A DNA stretch of 64,000 nt. Source: an uncultured Pelagibacteraceae bacterium (GTDB lineage: Bacteria; Pseudomonadota; Alphaproteobacteria; Pelagibacterales; Pelagibacteraceae). Made by a program: the position numbers and the translations under genes. Below, one piece after another: positions 18,182 through 28,120 of the stretch (its first letter is position 1; each line of letters starts with the position of its first letter). The notes below the pieces were generated by a model. That model did no database searches and was not told the DNA's origin. It saw nothing but the letters and a program-made list of their open reading frames with translations. The stretch spans positions 19,140-83,139 of the forward strand of contig CACKOU010000004.1 of assembly GCA_902601895.1 (NCBI GenBank), given 5' to 3'.

Positions 18182-19677
18182 CTTTTTTTTCTAAAAGTTG
18201 AAAAAATTTGCCAGCAAACAATTGTTATTGTTATCAATAATATTATTAGTGTTATAGGCCTATCCCATAAGAAATTAGGTGAACCATCACTTATTAAAAG
18301 TGATCTTCTCAGTGTTTCCTCCATAAGTCCTCCGAGTACAAAAGCTAATATTAAAGGTGGCATGGGAAAATCATATAGCCTTAAAAAAGTTGCAACTACA
18401 GCAATACCAATCATTAAAAAAATATCAAAATTATTAAAAGACATTAGATATATTCCTGTAACTGAAAAAAATAAAATCAAAGGAATTAAGTAGTTTCTAG
18501 GTACTGCTAAAATTCTAGCTATATAAGGAATTAAAGGTAAATTTAAAATCAAAAGCACAACCATACCAATGTACATTGACATAATAACAGACCAAAAAAT
18601 TTCAGGGTTTGTTTGATAAAGTCTTGGTCCTGGCTGAATACCAAATCCTAAAAGAGCTCCTAACATAACAGCTGTTGTTCCACTTCCAGGAATTCCTAAT
18701 GTTAGTAATGGTACAAAAGATCCAGAGCAAGCAGCATTATTTGCTGTCTCAGGTGCTGATAAACCATGAACGCTACCTTTTCCAAATTTTTGTTTTTCTT
18801 CCTCGTTTACATAGTTTCTTTCCATTCCATATGCTAAGAAAGATGCAATTGTAGCGCCTGCTCCAGGCAAAACACCAATTAAGAAACCAAGTATTGAGGA
18901 TCTAGGTATTGTTTTGGCCATTTTAATTGTTTCCTCTTTATTTACTTTAATTGATCCTAATTCTGTTAATGAGATTTGTTTTGCCGCTCTATTTGGATCT
19001 TTCCCTCTAAAAATAATTGTAAGCGCTTCACTCATTGCAAATGTAGCCATGACAATTAAAACAAAGCTTATTCCATCAGTTAAATTCATATTATTAAATG
19101 TGAACCTTGTAATATCTGACAATGAATCTTGACCAACTGTTGCTAACATTAATCCTAAAACTACCATCATCATTGCTTTTAAAAACTGTCCTTTAGATGA
19201 GAATGCAGAAATTGCAGTTAAACCTAAAATCATTAGTGCAAAATAGTCAGGTGACCTAAAGGCTAGACTTACTTTTGACAAACTGGGTGCTGCAACTAGT
19301 AAAAATATTGCAGAAATAGTTCCACCTGCAAATGAACTATAGGCTGCAATAGCCAAAGCTTTACCAGCTTTACCTTGTTGTGCCATTGGATAGCCATCAA
19401 ATGCTGTAGCAACAGTTCCTGGTATTCCAGGTGCATTTAACAAGATTGAAGAAGTAGATCCTCCAAATACCGCTCCATAGTAAACACCTGCCATTAAAAT
19501 TAGACCTGTTGATGGATCAAAGCCATAAGTAATTGGTATCATCAATGCAATTGCAGTCATTGGTCCAAGTCCTGGTAACATTCCAATTATTGTTCCAGCA
19601 AAACAACCAACCATCACCATTAATATATTCGTTAATGATAGCGCAGTTGATAATCCAATTAGTATTCCTTCGATCAT
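18178..19677 (-). CDS. tctA: Tripartite tricarboxylate transporter large permease
   Basis: GMLPGLGPMTAIALMIPITYG; SGSFVPLLTLGIPGSGTTAVMLGAL. Confidence 0.95.
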   Translation of the reverse strand: MIEGILIGLSTALSLTNILMVMVGCFAGTIIGMLPGLGPMTAIALMIPITYGFDPSTGLILMAGVYYGAVFGGSTSSILLNAPGIPGTVATAFDGYPMAQQGKAGKALAIAAYSSFAGGTISAIFLLVAAPSLSKVSLAFRSPDYFALMILGLTAISAFSSKGQFLKAMMMVVLGLMLATVGQDSLSDITRFTFNNMNLTDGISFVLIVMATFAMSEALTIIFRGKDPNRAAKQISLTELGSIKVNKEETIKMAKTIPRSSILGFLIGVLPGAGATIASFLAYGMERNYVNEEEKQKFGKGSVHGLSAPETANNAACSGSFVPLLTLGIPGSGTTAVMLGALLGFGIQPGPRLYQTNPEIFWSVIMSMYIGMVVLLILNLPLIPYIARILAVPRNYLIPLILFFSVTGIYLMSFNNFDIFLMIGIAVVATFLRLYDFPMPPLILAFVLGGLMEETLRRSLLISDGSPNFLWDRPITLIILLITITIVCWQIFSTFRKKS

Positions 19678-20144
19678 CCCATAACTCCAATATATTTTAA
19701 AAAAGGATCACGAAGATAAATGTTTAATAAACCGTGTAATAAATACATAAATGCAGCAACAAATGGAAAAGATAAAATAAACATCAGTCCCCATCTTCTT
19801 TCGCCTAAGAAATAGTAAGATGCAAAAAGAAATAAAGAAGTTGATATAAAATATCCAATTTTTAAAATTACAGCTGCATATATTAGAGAGATAACTATTA
19901 GATAGATAATGCTTTTATAATCTAAGTGTTTATGATTTACCTCTGTAGTAACTTTCTCAGGTAAAATTATTTTTAAACTCGATAAAATTATTCCTGCCCA
20001 ACCTAAGTATATTGGAAAAGTCCTAGCATTAAATGGTGCATTCTCATCAAATGCAAATACTTGAATGTTGTAAGCTGTGTATAGATAAAATACCGATAAA
20101 ACAAAAAAAAGCAGTGAGATAAATTTTGTAGGACTTATTCTCAC
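19674..20144 (-). CDS. tctB: Tripartite tricarboxylate transporter small permease (GTG start)
   Basis: TctB-like 4-TM protein between tctA and tctC; the only plausible start is GTG at 20144 (in-frame TAG upstream). Confidence 0.88.
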   Translation of the reverse strand: MRISPTKFISLLFFVLSVFYLYTAYNIQVFAFDENAPFNARTFPIYLGWAGIILSSLKIILPEKVTTEVNHKHLDYKSIIYLIVISLIYAAVILKIGYFISTSLFLFASYYFLGERRWGLMFILSFPFVAAFMYLLHGLLNIYLRDPFLKYIGVMG

Positions 20145-20150
20145 TGCTTT
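20103..20150 (-). terminator. Terminator-like hairpin after tctC that contains the tctB start codon
   Basis: Minus strand AAAGCAGTGAGA-(A)TAA...TTA-TCTCACTGCTTT followed by a T8 tract (20110-20103); perfect 12-bp outer stem. Confidence 0.8.
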
Positions 20151-20174
20151 ACATTCTTTAATAATCTATAAAGA

Positions 20175-21191
20175 TTATATTACTCCAAGTTTTTTCATAA
20201 GAGCTGTCATTTCAACTGTTTGTTTTTCTAAGAATGCATCAAATTTAGAGCCTGGATTATAAATATTTACCCATGCATTTCTTTTTCTAACAGCTTCCCA
20301 CTCTGGTGTCTTTTGAACATCACCAAGCATTTTAGAGATTTTGTTGTAGTCACTCATACTCATGCTTTTTGGTGCAAAGAAACCTCTCCAGTTAACAAAC
20401 TGAACATCATATCCTTGCTCTTTTAATGTTGGTGCTTCTGGTGCATCACCCACTCTCTCGGGAGCTGTGATACCGATTATTCTTACTTGATCTCTAGCAC
20501 CCATTACCTCACCTAAACCCGTTGAAAGTATTTGAGTTTCTCCAGATAAAAGTCCAGCAAGCGCTTTTCCGCCAGCATCATATGGAACATAAATCACATC
20601 GTTTGGATTTGCTCCAGCTGCTTGGAAAGCTAACGCACCAATTAAGTGGTCCATGCTTCCTCTTACAGATCCACCAGCCATTTTAATTGATTTTGGATCT
20701 TTTTGATATTGATCAACTGCATCTTTGAAATTTTTGATAGGTGAATTTTTTGCTACAACTATTGCACCATAATCTCCAATTACACCTGCAATTGGTTTAA
20801 CATCTTTATAAGATAATGTGCCAGTACCTTTTATATAACCTTTGTGTCTTGTAATAGATCTTAATACCAATGGTGTTGACTGAACTAAAACTGTATCTTT
20901 TGGAGCGTTATTGATTAGGTAAGCCAAAGCCTTACCACCTCCACCACCTGACATATTTTCAAATGATGCACTTTTCAAAAAACCAGCTTTTGTTAATGCT
21001 TCTCCAGTACCTCTAGCAGTTCCATCCCAACCACCACCAGCACCACCGCCAATTAAAAAATGTAATTTTTCAACTGCAAATGAACTTGTTGATGAAAATA
21101 GAAGGAAAGCAGAGAATAAAACTGAAATAAAAGTTTTAATTAGTTTCATTATTACCTCTCTTATTATATTTATGAAGTCATCATTAAACAT
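20175..21191 (-). CDS. tctC: Tripartite tricarboxylate transporter substrate-binding protein
   Basis: Signal peptide; GGGAGGGWDGTARG; VPYDAGGKALAGLLSGE. Confidence 0.93.
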   Translation of the reverse strand: MFNDDFINIIREVIMKLIKTFISVLFSAFLLFSSTSSFAVEKLHFLIGGGAGGGWDGTARGTGEALTKAGFLKSASFENMSGGGGGKALAYLINNAPKDTVLVQSTPLVLRSITRHKGYIKGTGTLSYKDVKPIAGVIGDYGAIVVAKNSPIKNFKDAVDQYQKDPKSIKMAGGSVRGSMDHLIGALAFQAAGANPNDVIYVPYDAGGKALAGLLSGETQILSTGLGEVMGARDQVRIIGITAPERVGDAPEAPTLKEQGYDVQFVNWRGFFAPKSMSMSDYNKISKMLGDVQKTPEWEAVRKRNAWVNIYNPGSKFDAFLEKQTVEMTALMKKLGVI

Positions 21192-21210
21192 AAGTTATAA
21201 ATTTTAGTCA

Positions 21211-22290
21211 ATGCTCAAAAATAATCTTTCAAAAAATATTAAAGAATATTTTTTAGCGTTAATAGGCAGTTATAAAGCAATTTTTATAGGACTTATCGGT
21301 GGATACCTAGGTACATTAATAAATTTACCATTACCATGGTTATTGGGCTCTTTAGGTTTGAATTTATGTTTTGCTTTCACTAATTGTAAAATAATATTTC
21401 CAACTAAATTATTAAATCCTATATTTTTGATCGTTGGTATAATTCTTGGAGGAACTTTAAACGTAACACTGTTGTATAAAATTCATTTATGGATTTTTTC
21501 ATCTTTAGCAATGTTAATCTGCACAATAGTCAGTACTATTCTTGCTGGTTATTATTTTTTTAAAGTTTGTAAATTTAGTAAATTTATTTCAGTTTTGGCA
21601 GCTCTACCGGGCGCATTTGTTCCAATATCTGCAGCATTATTAGAATTTGGTAAATCAAAAAACGATAAGGGTGTTTTGATCCCTCAGGCTACAAGGGTGA
21701 TATTTATTGTAAGTTTTGTGCCTATTTTTTTTATTAATAATTTAGGGTTCTCAGAAATGACAGGTTACAATTATGAAAATATCTATAACGAAAAATATTT
21801 TTTAGAAATATTATTTTTATTAATAATTTGTTTCATTTTTGCAAACATTTTAAAAAATTATAAAATTCCATCACCTACTTTAGTTGGTGCAATGGCTTTA
21901 TCTGGTGCTTTTTATACTTTTGAAATAATTAATGCCAGATTCCCAGATGCATTTATAAATGTTGCATTTATATTTCTGGGTACTGCTTTAGGTACCAGAT
22001 TAAACGGATTAAAAATTAGAGAATTATTATTTTTTATATTTCATGGAATAATTGTTAGTTCAATTTTGGTAATTGTTGCAATGATAACTGCTTATTTGCT
22101 CACTTATATAGGTTTTGAATTTATCCCAACTTTTTTAAGTTTTGCTCCTGGAGGAATTCATGAAATGGTTGTTATTAGTGTTGCTTACAACATTGATCCA
22201 ATATTTGTGAGCTACCATCATTTTTTAAGGATTTTTATAATAGTTTTATTTTTACCTTTTTTATTATCAAAATTTAGAAAAACTAATTAA
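21211..22290 (+). CDS. AbrB-family (ammonia monooxygenase-like) membrane protein
   Basis: LPLPWLLGSLGLNL; FAPGGIHEMVVISVAYNIDPIFVSYHHFLRI. Confidence 0.88.
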   Translation: MLKNNLSKNIKEYFLALIGSYKAIFIGLIGGYLGTLINLPLPWLLGSLGLNLCFAFTNCKIIFPTKLLNPIFLIVGIILGGTLNVTLLYKIHLWIFSSLAMLICTIVSTILAGYYFFKVCKFSKFISVLAALPGAFVPISAALLEFGKSKNDKGVLIPQATRVIFIVSFVPIFFINNLGFSEMTGYNYENIYNEKYFLEILFLLIICFIFANILKNYKIPSPTLVGAMALSGAFYTFEIINARFPDAFINVAFIFLGTALGTRLNGLKIRELLFFIFHGIIVSSILVIVAMITAYLLTYIGFEFIPTFLSFAPGGIHEMVVISVAYNIDPIFVSYHHFLRIFIIVLFLPFLLSKFRKTN

Positions 22291-23224
22291 TTGCTTCTTG
22301 CATTCTTTGGAATACTTTATCTGCTGAAAGTTTAGTTAAATCCGAAACTTGAATTGCTTTAAAATGTTCTCGTTCAATACTTACCTTTTGGGCAGTAGTG
22401 TGGGATCCAAATAAAACTAAACCTTTTACATTTAAATGTGCAGCCATATGTGCGGGGCCAGTATCATTAGATATAACAAAAAAACTATCTTTTATTAATG
22501 AGGAAAGTTGAGAAATATTAATTGCTTTATCATTATCTAAAATAATATTAGCATTAATATCTTTTGCTAATGTTATTTCATTTGGCCCAGGAGCTATTAA
22601 AATTTGGATCTCATCTTTAAAAGTAGACTTAATTTTTTTAATCAATTCATTGTAATATGGCCACCTTTTTATAGTTAAGTGAGATGATGAAAACGGAAAT
22701 AAGATTATATATTTATTTAGGTTATATTTATTTTTGATCTCTGTAATATCTTCGCAGCTCCATGAAAAATCTGGTTTGATTACTTTATCAGTTTTAATAC
22801 CAGAAACTTTTAATTGATGTTCAAAACGATTGAGCACAGAATATTTATCAAATTCTGCCTTGTTAGTTCCCACTGGAAGAGTTGTTTCTGTTGACGACCA
22901 AATATCTGAAGTAGCTTGTGGGAAAAGAATTTTTTTATAAAAACCGGATCTTTTAGAATTTTGAAGGTCATATACTTTAATAAAATTATATTTTTTTATT
23001 TTTCTCATTAATAAATATAAATAAATTAAGTTAAATCTAGAGAGTCGTTTATCTAAAATAACATCAGTTATATTTGGATTTTTTTTTAATAAATCATAAT
23101 AAGGTTTAGACGTAAGTATATAAAGATTATCATCTGGATGGTTGTCAGAAATGTCTTGAATTGCACCACTTGCTTGGGCTATATCACCTAAAGATCCATG
23201 TTTAATAATAAGTATATTAGACAT
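22283..23224 (-). CDS. Glycosyltransferase family 9 (heptosyltransferase-like)
   Basis: IIKHGSLGDIAQASGAI; SNDTGPAHMAAHL. Confidence 0.92.
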   Translation of the reverse strand: MSNILIIKHGSLGDIAQASGAIQDISDNHPDDNLYILTSKPYYDLLKKNPNITDVILDKRLSRFNLIYLYLLMRKIKKYNFIKVYDLQNSKRSGFYKKILFPQATSDIWSSTETTLPVGTNKAEFDKYSVLNRFEHQLKVSGIKTDKVIKPDFSWSCEDITEIKNKYNLNKYIILFPFSSSHLTIKRWPYYNELIKKIKSTFKDEIQILIAPGPNEITLAKDINANIILDNDKAINISQLSSLIKDSFFVISNDTGPAHMAAHLNVKGLVLFGSHTTAQKVSIEREHFKAIQVSDLTKLSADKVFQRMQEAIN

Positions 23225-23256
23225 ATTTCTAACAACTTAACATAATATAAATTTAT

Positions 23257-23646
23257 ATGAATAAAATTTTAGTAGAAGTATCAGTTGGAGAATTATTGGA
23301 TAAAATTTCGATTTTAGAAATTAAAACCGTAAAAATTAAAGATCCTGAGAAACTAAATTTTATAAATGATGAGTATAAAATTTTAAAAGATCAATTAAAT
23401 ACAAATATCAAAAACTACAGCGATATTGAGAATTTATATAACTCACTAAAAGAAATTAATTCAAAGCTTTGGGTAATAGAGGATGATAAAAGACTTTGCG
23501 AAAAAAATTCTGATTTTGGAGAAAAATTTATTAAATTATCAAGAGATGTTCACTTCTTAAATGATGAAAGAGCAAAAATAAAGTTAGAAATAAATAATAA
23601 AACTGGTTCTAAAATAAAAGAAATCAAAGAATACACAAAATATTAA
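23257..23646 (+). CDS. DUF6165 family protein
   Basis: VEVSVGELLDKISILEIKTVKIKDPEKLNFINDEYKIL. Confidence 0.75.
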   Translation: MNKILVEVSVGELLDKISILEIKTVKIKDPEKLNFINDEYKILKDQLNTNIKNYSDIENLYNSLKEINSKLWVIEDDKRLCEKNSDFGEKFIKLSRDVHFLNDERAKIKLEINNKTGSKIKEIKEYTKY

Positions 23647-23648
23647 TT

Positions 23649-24371
23649 TTATTCCCAGTCGAACCTTTGAAAAGAATCAAATATCTTAAAAATACCTTGT
23701 GACCACTGATTACAAACTTTAGAAAATTCAGGGTCATTAATATTTAAGCATTTAAGTGATGCTATTTTGATTTCATCTTTTTTTATGACAGCAAAATCTA
23801 TAGGTGGACCAACTGTTAAATCACTTTTTAATGTAGAGTCCATTGAGATTAGTGCGCACCTCGATGCATCTCCAATTGAAACTTTTGGAGTGATTACCCT
23901 ATCTAAAATAGGTTTTCCATATTTGACCTCTCCTATAACTAAATATGGTTTGCTATCTGCTGGACGAATATAATTGCCTTGAGGGTAGACTAAATATAAT
24001 TCAGGAGATTGGTCTTTTATTTGACCACCAACAATAAATGTTGAACCTAATAAAACGCTATCAGTGTTAATTCCTTGTGGAGATGAATGTTCAATATTTA
24101 AAGATCCAATATAGGAAGCAATTTGCTCAAAATCACTACAAGTATTCAAATTCATAATACCTGTTTCGCTTTTTAAATCTTTTTTTATTGAATTATAAAC
24201 TGCTTGAGATGTTCCAAGATTTCCTGATGTAACAATGACAATTGTTCTATCACCGACATCGTGTGTTAACATTTTAGAATATATATTTACATTATCTAAT
24301 CCAGCATTTGTTCTGGAGTCTGATGCAAAAACTAATCCTGTCTGTGTTTTAATGCCAATGCAATAAGTCAT
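23649..24371 (-). CDS. Anbu (ancestral beta-subunit) proteasome-type peptidase
   Basis: MTYCIGIKTQTGLVFASDSRTNAGLDN; Thr directly after initiator Met; IVIVTSGNLGTSQAV. Confidence 0.88.
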   Translation of the reverse strand: MTYCIGIKTQTGLVFASDSRTNAGLDNVNIYSKMLTHDVGDRTIVIVTSGNLGTSQAVYNSIKKDLKSETGIMNLNTCSDFEQIASYIGSLNIEHSSPQGINTDSVLLGSTFIVGGQIKDQSPELYLVYPQGNYIRPADSKPYLVIGEVKYGKPILDRVITPKVSIGDASRCALISMDSTLKSDLTVGPPIDFAVIKKDEIKIASLKCLNINDPEFSKVCNQWSQGIFKIFDSFQRFDWE

Positions 24372-24484
24372 AATAAGTTAAATGTTTAAATTATATGTGA
24401 TTACAATAAAACCCATTTATTTCATATCAGATATCGAATTTAATCATTTGCTTATTTAAACTTTATGTAAAAATTTAAGTTAAT

Positions 24485-25933
24485 ATGTCTGATTTTTGGA
24501 AAAATTATGATTCAAAGTCAACTTTTGATGGATATATCAGCAAAGAGAAGAAGTTGAGAAGTCATGCTAAAATAATTGCAGGCATACTAGAGAAATATGG
24601 GAAAAAAAAATTACAAGAAATAGAAAAAAATTGTCAAAGTACAATAAGTGCTAGAGGAATAAATTTTAGAGTTTATGCTGCAAACAATAGAGCTGAGGAG
24701 AAAAAATGGCCTTTAGACATCATTCCTAGAATTATACCAAAAAGTCAATGGTTAAAAGTTGCAAAAGGACTTGCGCAAAGAGTTAAGGCACTAAATTTAT
24801 TTATCGATGACGTCTATAATGCAAAAAAAATATTTAAAGATAAAGTAATACCTAAAGAATTAATTTTTAATTCTTCTTTGTATTTAAAAGAATGTGAAGG
24901 TTTCTCACCAAAACACAAGGCATGGTCTAATATATCTGGAATCGATCTCATAAAAAATATTGACGGAGATTTTTTGGTTCTTGAAGATAACTTAAGAGTT
25001 CCGTCTGGAGTATCATATATGCTGGAAAATAGAATGGTTATGAGAGATATTTTTCCAGAATTATTTACAAGATATAAAGTTTCCTCAGTTCATCAATATG
25101 CAAATAAATTATATAATTGTATGACAGAGTGTATTCCAAAGAAGACTAATAACCCTCACATGGTTTTATTAACACCTGGTATTTATAATTCTGCTTATTT
25201 TGAACACTCTTTTCTAGCTGAACAAATGGGAATAGCATTGGTAGAGGGTAAAGATTTATTTGTTGAAAACGATCATGTTTACATGAAAACTGTTAAAGGC
25301 CCTTTGAAGGTAGATTGTATATACAGAAGAATAGATGATAATTTTATGGATCCAAAAGTTTTTTTTAAAGGATCCTTATTAGGTGTACCTGGAGTTTTCA
25401 AATGTTGGAGAAAAGGAAATGTTGGAATAATAAATGCATTAGGAACAGGAGTTGCTGATGATAAGGCAGTTTATTCTTATGTTAATAAAATGATTATTTA
25501 CTATTTAGGAGAACAACCAATTATTGATCAAGTTGAAACTCTTCTTTGTGGAGATAAAAAAAATAGAGAACATGTTATAGAAAATATCTCTAAGTATGTG
25601 GTTAAGCCTTCAAATGCATCAGGTGGCTATGGAATTATGATTGGTCCTAAAGCTTCTAAAGCAGAAAAGGAAGAAATGATAAAGAATATCAAAAAAAATC
25701 CCAGGAATTACATTGCACAACCATTAGAAATTCTTTCTACTGTTCCTACTATTACACCTGATAACATTGAACCAAGACATTTAGATTTAAGACCTTTTGT
25801 TTTAACAGGTAAATCAACTTATGTAACAACTGGTGGATTGACTAGAGTTGCTCTAAAAAAAGGTAGTACAATAGTTAACAGTTCTCAAGGTGGTGGATCT
25901 AAAGATACTTTGATTGTGGATAGTAGAAATTAA
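24485..25933 (+). CDS. Circularly permuted ATP-grasp type 2 protein (COG2308)
   Basis: DVYNAKKIFKDKVIPKELI; EDNLRVPSGVSYMLENR; VKPSNASGGYGIMIG; HLDLRPFVLTG. Confidence 0.92.
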   Translation: MSDFWKNYDSKSTFDGYISKEKKLRSHAKIIAGILEKYGKKKLQEIEKNCQSTISARGINFRVYAANNRAEEKKWPLDIIPRIIPKSQWLKVAKGLAQRVKALNLFIDDVYNAKKIFKDKVIPKELIFNSSLYLKECEGFSPKHKAWSNISGIDLIKNIDGDFLVLEDNLRVPSGVSYMLENRMVMRDIFPELFTRYKVSSVHQYANKLYNCMTECIPKKTNNPHMVLLTPGIYNSAYFEHSFLAEQMGIALVEGKDLFVENDHVYMKTVKGPLKVDCIYRRIDDNFMDPKVFFKGSLLGVPGVFKCWRKGNVGIINALGTGVADDKAVYSYVNKMIIYYLGEQPIIDQVETLLCGDKKNREHVIENISKYVVKPSNASGGYGIMIGPKASKAEKEEMIKNIKKNPRNYIAQPLEILSTVPTITPDNIEPRHLDLRPFVLTGKSTYVTTGGLTRVALKKGSTIVNSSQGGGSKDTLIVDSRN

Positions 25934-26715
25934 ATTAAACTTGGTATTATTTTTCTTAAATCCATAGAAAGCTTAGGATTAATTTTTGAATATATCACTC
26001 CCTTCCCTAATTTTTTTAATGCCAAAATTTTCCCATCTGGTGAAATAATTACTGTATGACCAAATGTTTCTCTTTTAGGGGTATTTCTACCAGTTTGAGC
26101 TGGTGCAAATATATAACAAAAATTTTCAATCGCTCTTGCTCTTAAAAGAGTTAACCAATGTTTTTGACCAGTAAACTTAGTGAAAGCTGAAGGAACAGCA
26201 ATGAAACTCAAATTTTTTTTTGATAAATTTCTATAAAGTTCAGGAAATCTTAGATCAAAACAGATTGTAAAACCAATTTTACCCCAAGGTAATTTGGCAG
26301 TTACTAATTTATTTCCTGCTTTAAAAGTTTTGCTTTCTTTATGCTGCTCTTTATTCGGAATTTTAACATCAAACATATTAATTTTATCATAATATTTGAT
26401 AATTTTTCCATTTGGTCCAACTAATATGGATCTATTTCTGAGTTTATTTTTAACCTTAACGCAAATTGATCCAAGTAAAATCCATTTCTTATATTTTTTT
26501 GACACTTCTCTAATTTTCTTCAAAATCGGATCTTTATTCATTTCAAATGAATTTTTAAAAAGTATTTCCTTACTACTTGACATTAAAGAAGAGGTTTCGG
26601 GTGTAATGATTAAATCAGAATTATTTCTTATAGCTTGATTTACATATTTAAGAATATCTTTAAAATTACTTTCGTAATTTTCTCCACTAGATAATTGTAT
26701 GCATGCTATTTTCAT
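25930..26715 (-). CDS. Carbon-nitrogen hydrolase (nitrilase / Nit2-like)
   Basis: TPETS, KINMFDVKIPN, FTICFDLRFPELYR (catalytic Cys), RARAIENFCY. Confidence 0.92.
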   Translation of the reverse strand: MKIACIQLSSGENYESNFKDILKYVNQAIRNNSDLIITPETSSLMSSSKEILFKNSFEMNKDPILKKIREVSKKYKKWILLGSICVKVKNKLRNRSILVGPNGKIIKYYDKINMFDVKIPNKEQHKESKTFKAGNKLVTAKLPWGKIGFTICFDLRFPELYRNLSKKNLSFIAVPSAFTKFTGQKHWLTLLRARAIENFCYIFAPAQTGRNTPKRETFGHTVIISPDGKILALKKLGKGVIYSKINPKLSMDLRKIIPSLI

Positions 26716-27389
26716 GTTTGAAAACCATATTTTTTTTCTAAATATTTAATTACATTATGAATTATAAAAGTTATAAACAAGTAAATACCTCCAGCAACAA
26801 TAAATACTTCAACAGGTTTAAATGTTGTTGAAATTATATATTTTGCAACACCTGTTAAATCCATTAGTGTGACTGTGCTTGCTAGAGAGGTTCCTTTAAG
26901 CATCAAAATAATTTCATTACCATAAGCTGGCAAAGATTGTTTAATTGCAATAGGAATTTGTATTTTTGTAAAAATTATTTTAGAAGGTATACCCAAACTT
27001 CTTCCAGCTTCTAAATATCCTGGTTTTATAGTTTGAAAAGCTGATCTCAATATTTCTGATGTATAAGCTCCAGTATTTAATGAAAATGCTATTATCGCGC
27101 ACCAATAAGGTTCTTTTAAAACTACCCACAAAAATGTTGTTCTTAAATATTCAATTTGACCTAATCCAAAATATATTATGAAGATTTGAACCAATAAAGG
27201 TGTTCCTCTAAAAATATAAGAATACCCGTAAGCAAATTTATTAATCAACTTATTATTATTCATTCTCAAGACTGCAAAACCTAATCCAATAAAAAGACCA
27301 AGAATAAGAGATACAGATAATAGTTTAAGAGTAATCAAAGTTGCGTTTATCAACTTAGGAAAGCTACTAATCATTAATTCAATATCCAT
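26712..27389 (-). CDS. Polar amino acid ABC transporter permease (HisM/ArtM-like)
   Basis: FRGTPLLVQIFIIYFGL; EAGRSLGIPSKIIF. Confidence 0.92.
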   Translation of the reverse strand: MDIELMISSFPKLINATLITLKLLSVSLILGLFIGLGFAVLRMNNNKLINKFAYGYSYIFRGTPLLVQIFIIYFGLGQIEYLRTTFLWVVLKEPYWCAIIAFSLNTGAYTSEILRSAFQTIKPGYLEAGRSLGIPSKIIFTKIQIPIAIKQSLPAYGNEIILMLKGTSLASTVTLMDLTGVAKYIISTTFKPVEVFIVAGGIYLFITFIIHNVIKYLEKKYGFQT

Positions 27390-28081
27390 TAATAACCTTT
27401 GCTATATTTTGTTTCTAATCTGTTTAACAATTGCATACTTAAAAATGTAAGCATTAAGTATAAAACTGCCGCAAACGAGTAAAAAAATAATGGATCTCTG
27501 GTTGAGCCGGCTGCAATATAAGATTGTCTCATTATTTCAACTAAACCAGTTACAGATATAAGAGAAGTATCTTTTAATGTAATTTGCCAAACATTGCTTA
27601 AATTTGGAATTGCTAATCTAAGCATTTGAGGCAGAATAATTTTAAAGAAGTAAATATATCTATTAAATCCTAAAACTTTTGCAGCTTCAAACTGACCTTT
27701 GTCAATTGATTGTAAAGCACCTCTGAAAACTTCAGTTGAATATGCACCTGAAATGATTCCTATAGAGAATGAACCTGTTAAGAAAGCATTAATTTCTATG
27801 TAGTCATTATAGCCAAATATAGAAGCAACAAACATTATTGCTCCACTTCCACCAAAGAAAAATAAATAAATTACAAGAAGCTCTGGCACACCTCTAATAA
27901 CTGTGGTGTATGCATTTCCAATTGAGTTTAGAAATTTGTTATTAGATAATTTTAATGGTGTGAATAAAGCTGCAAATATAAAGCCAATTATCATTGCAGT
28001 TATTGAAACCGCAATTGTCATTAAGGTTGCAAAGAATAATTCGTCTCCCCAACCTTTATCACCAAAATAGAGAAGTTCCAT
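27389..28081 (-). CDS. Polar amino acid ABC transporter permease (HisQ/ArtQ-like)
   Basis: IRGVPELLVIYLFFFG; EAAKVLGFNRYIYF. Confidence 0.92.
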   Translation of the reverse strand: MELLYFGDKGWGDELFFATLMTIAVSITAMIIGFIFAALFTPLKLSNNKFLNSIGNAYTTVIRGVPELLVIYLFFFGGSGAIMFVASIFGYNDYIEINAFLTGSFSIGIISGAYSTEVFRGALQSIDKGQFEAAKVLGFNRYIYFFKIILPQMLRLAIPNLSNVWQITLKDTSLISVTGLVEIMRQSYIAAGSTRDPLFFYSFAAVLYLMLTFLSMQLLNRLETKYSKGY

Positions 28082-28087
28082 AATATA

Positions 28088-28107
28088 GGTGGCTAATTAT
28101 AGCCACC
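28088..28107 (-). terminator. Hairpin between SBP and permease genes (attenuator-like)
   Basis: GGTGGCT-ataatt-AGCCACC, 7-bp perfect stem; no T-tract, directly before permease ATG at 28081. Confidence 0.55.
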
Positions 28108-28120
28108 CATAAATATTTTA

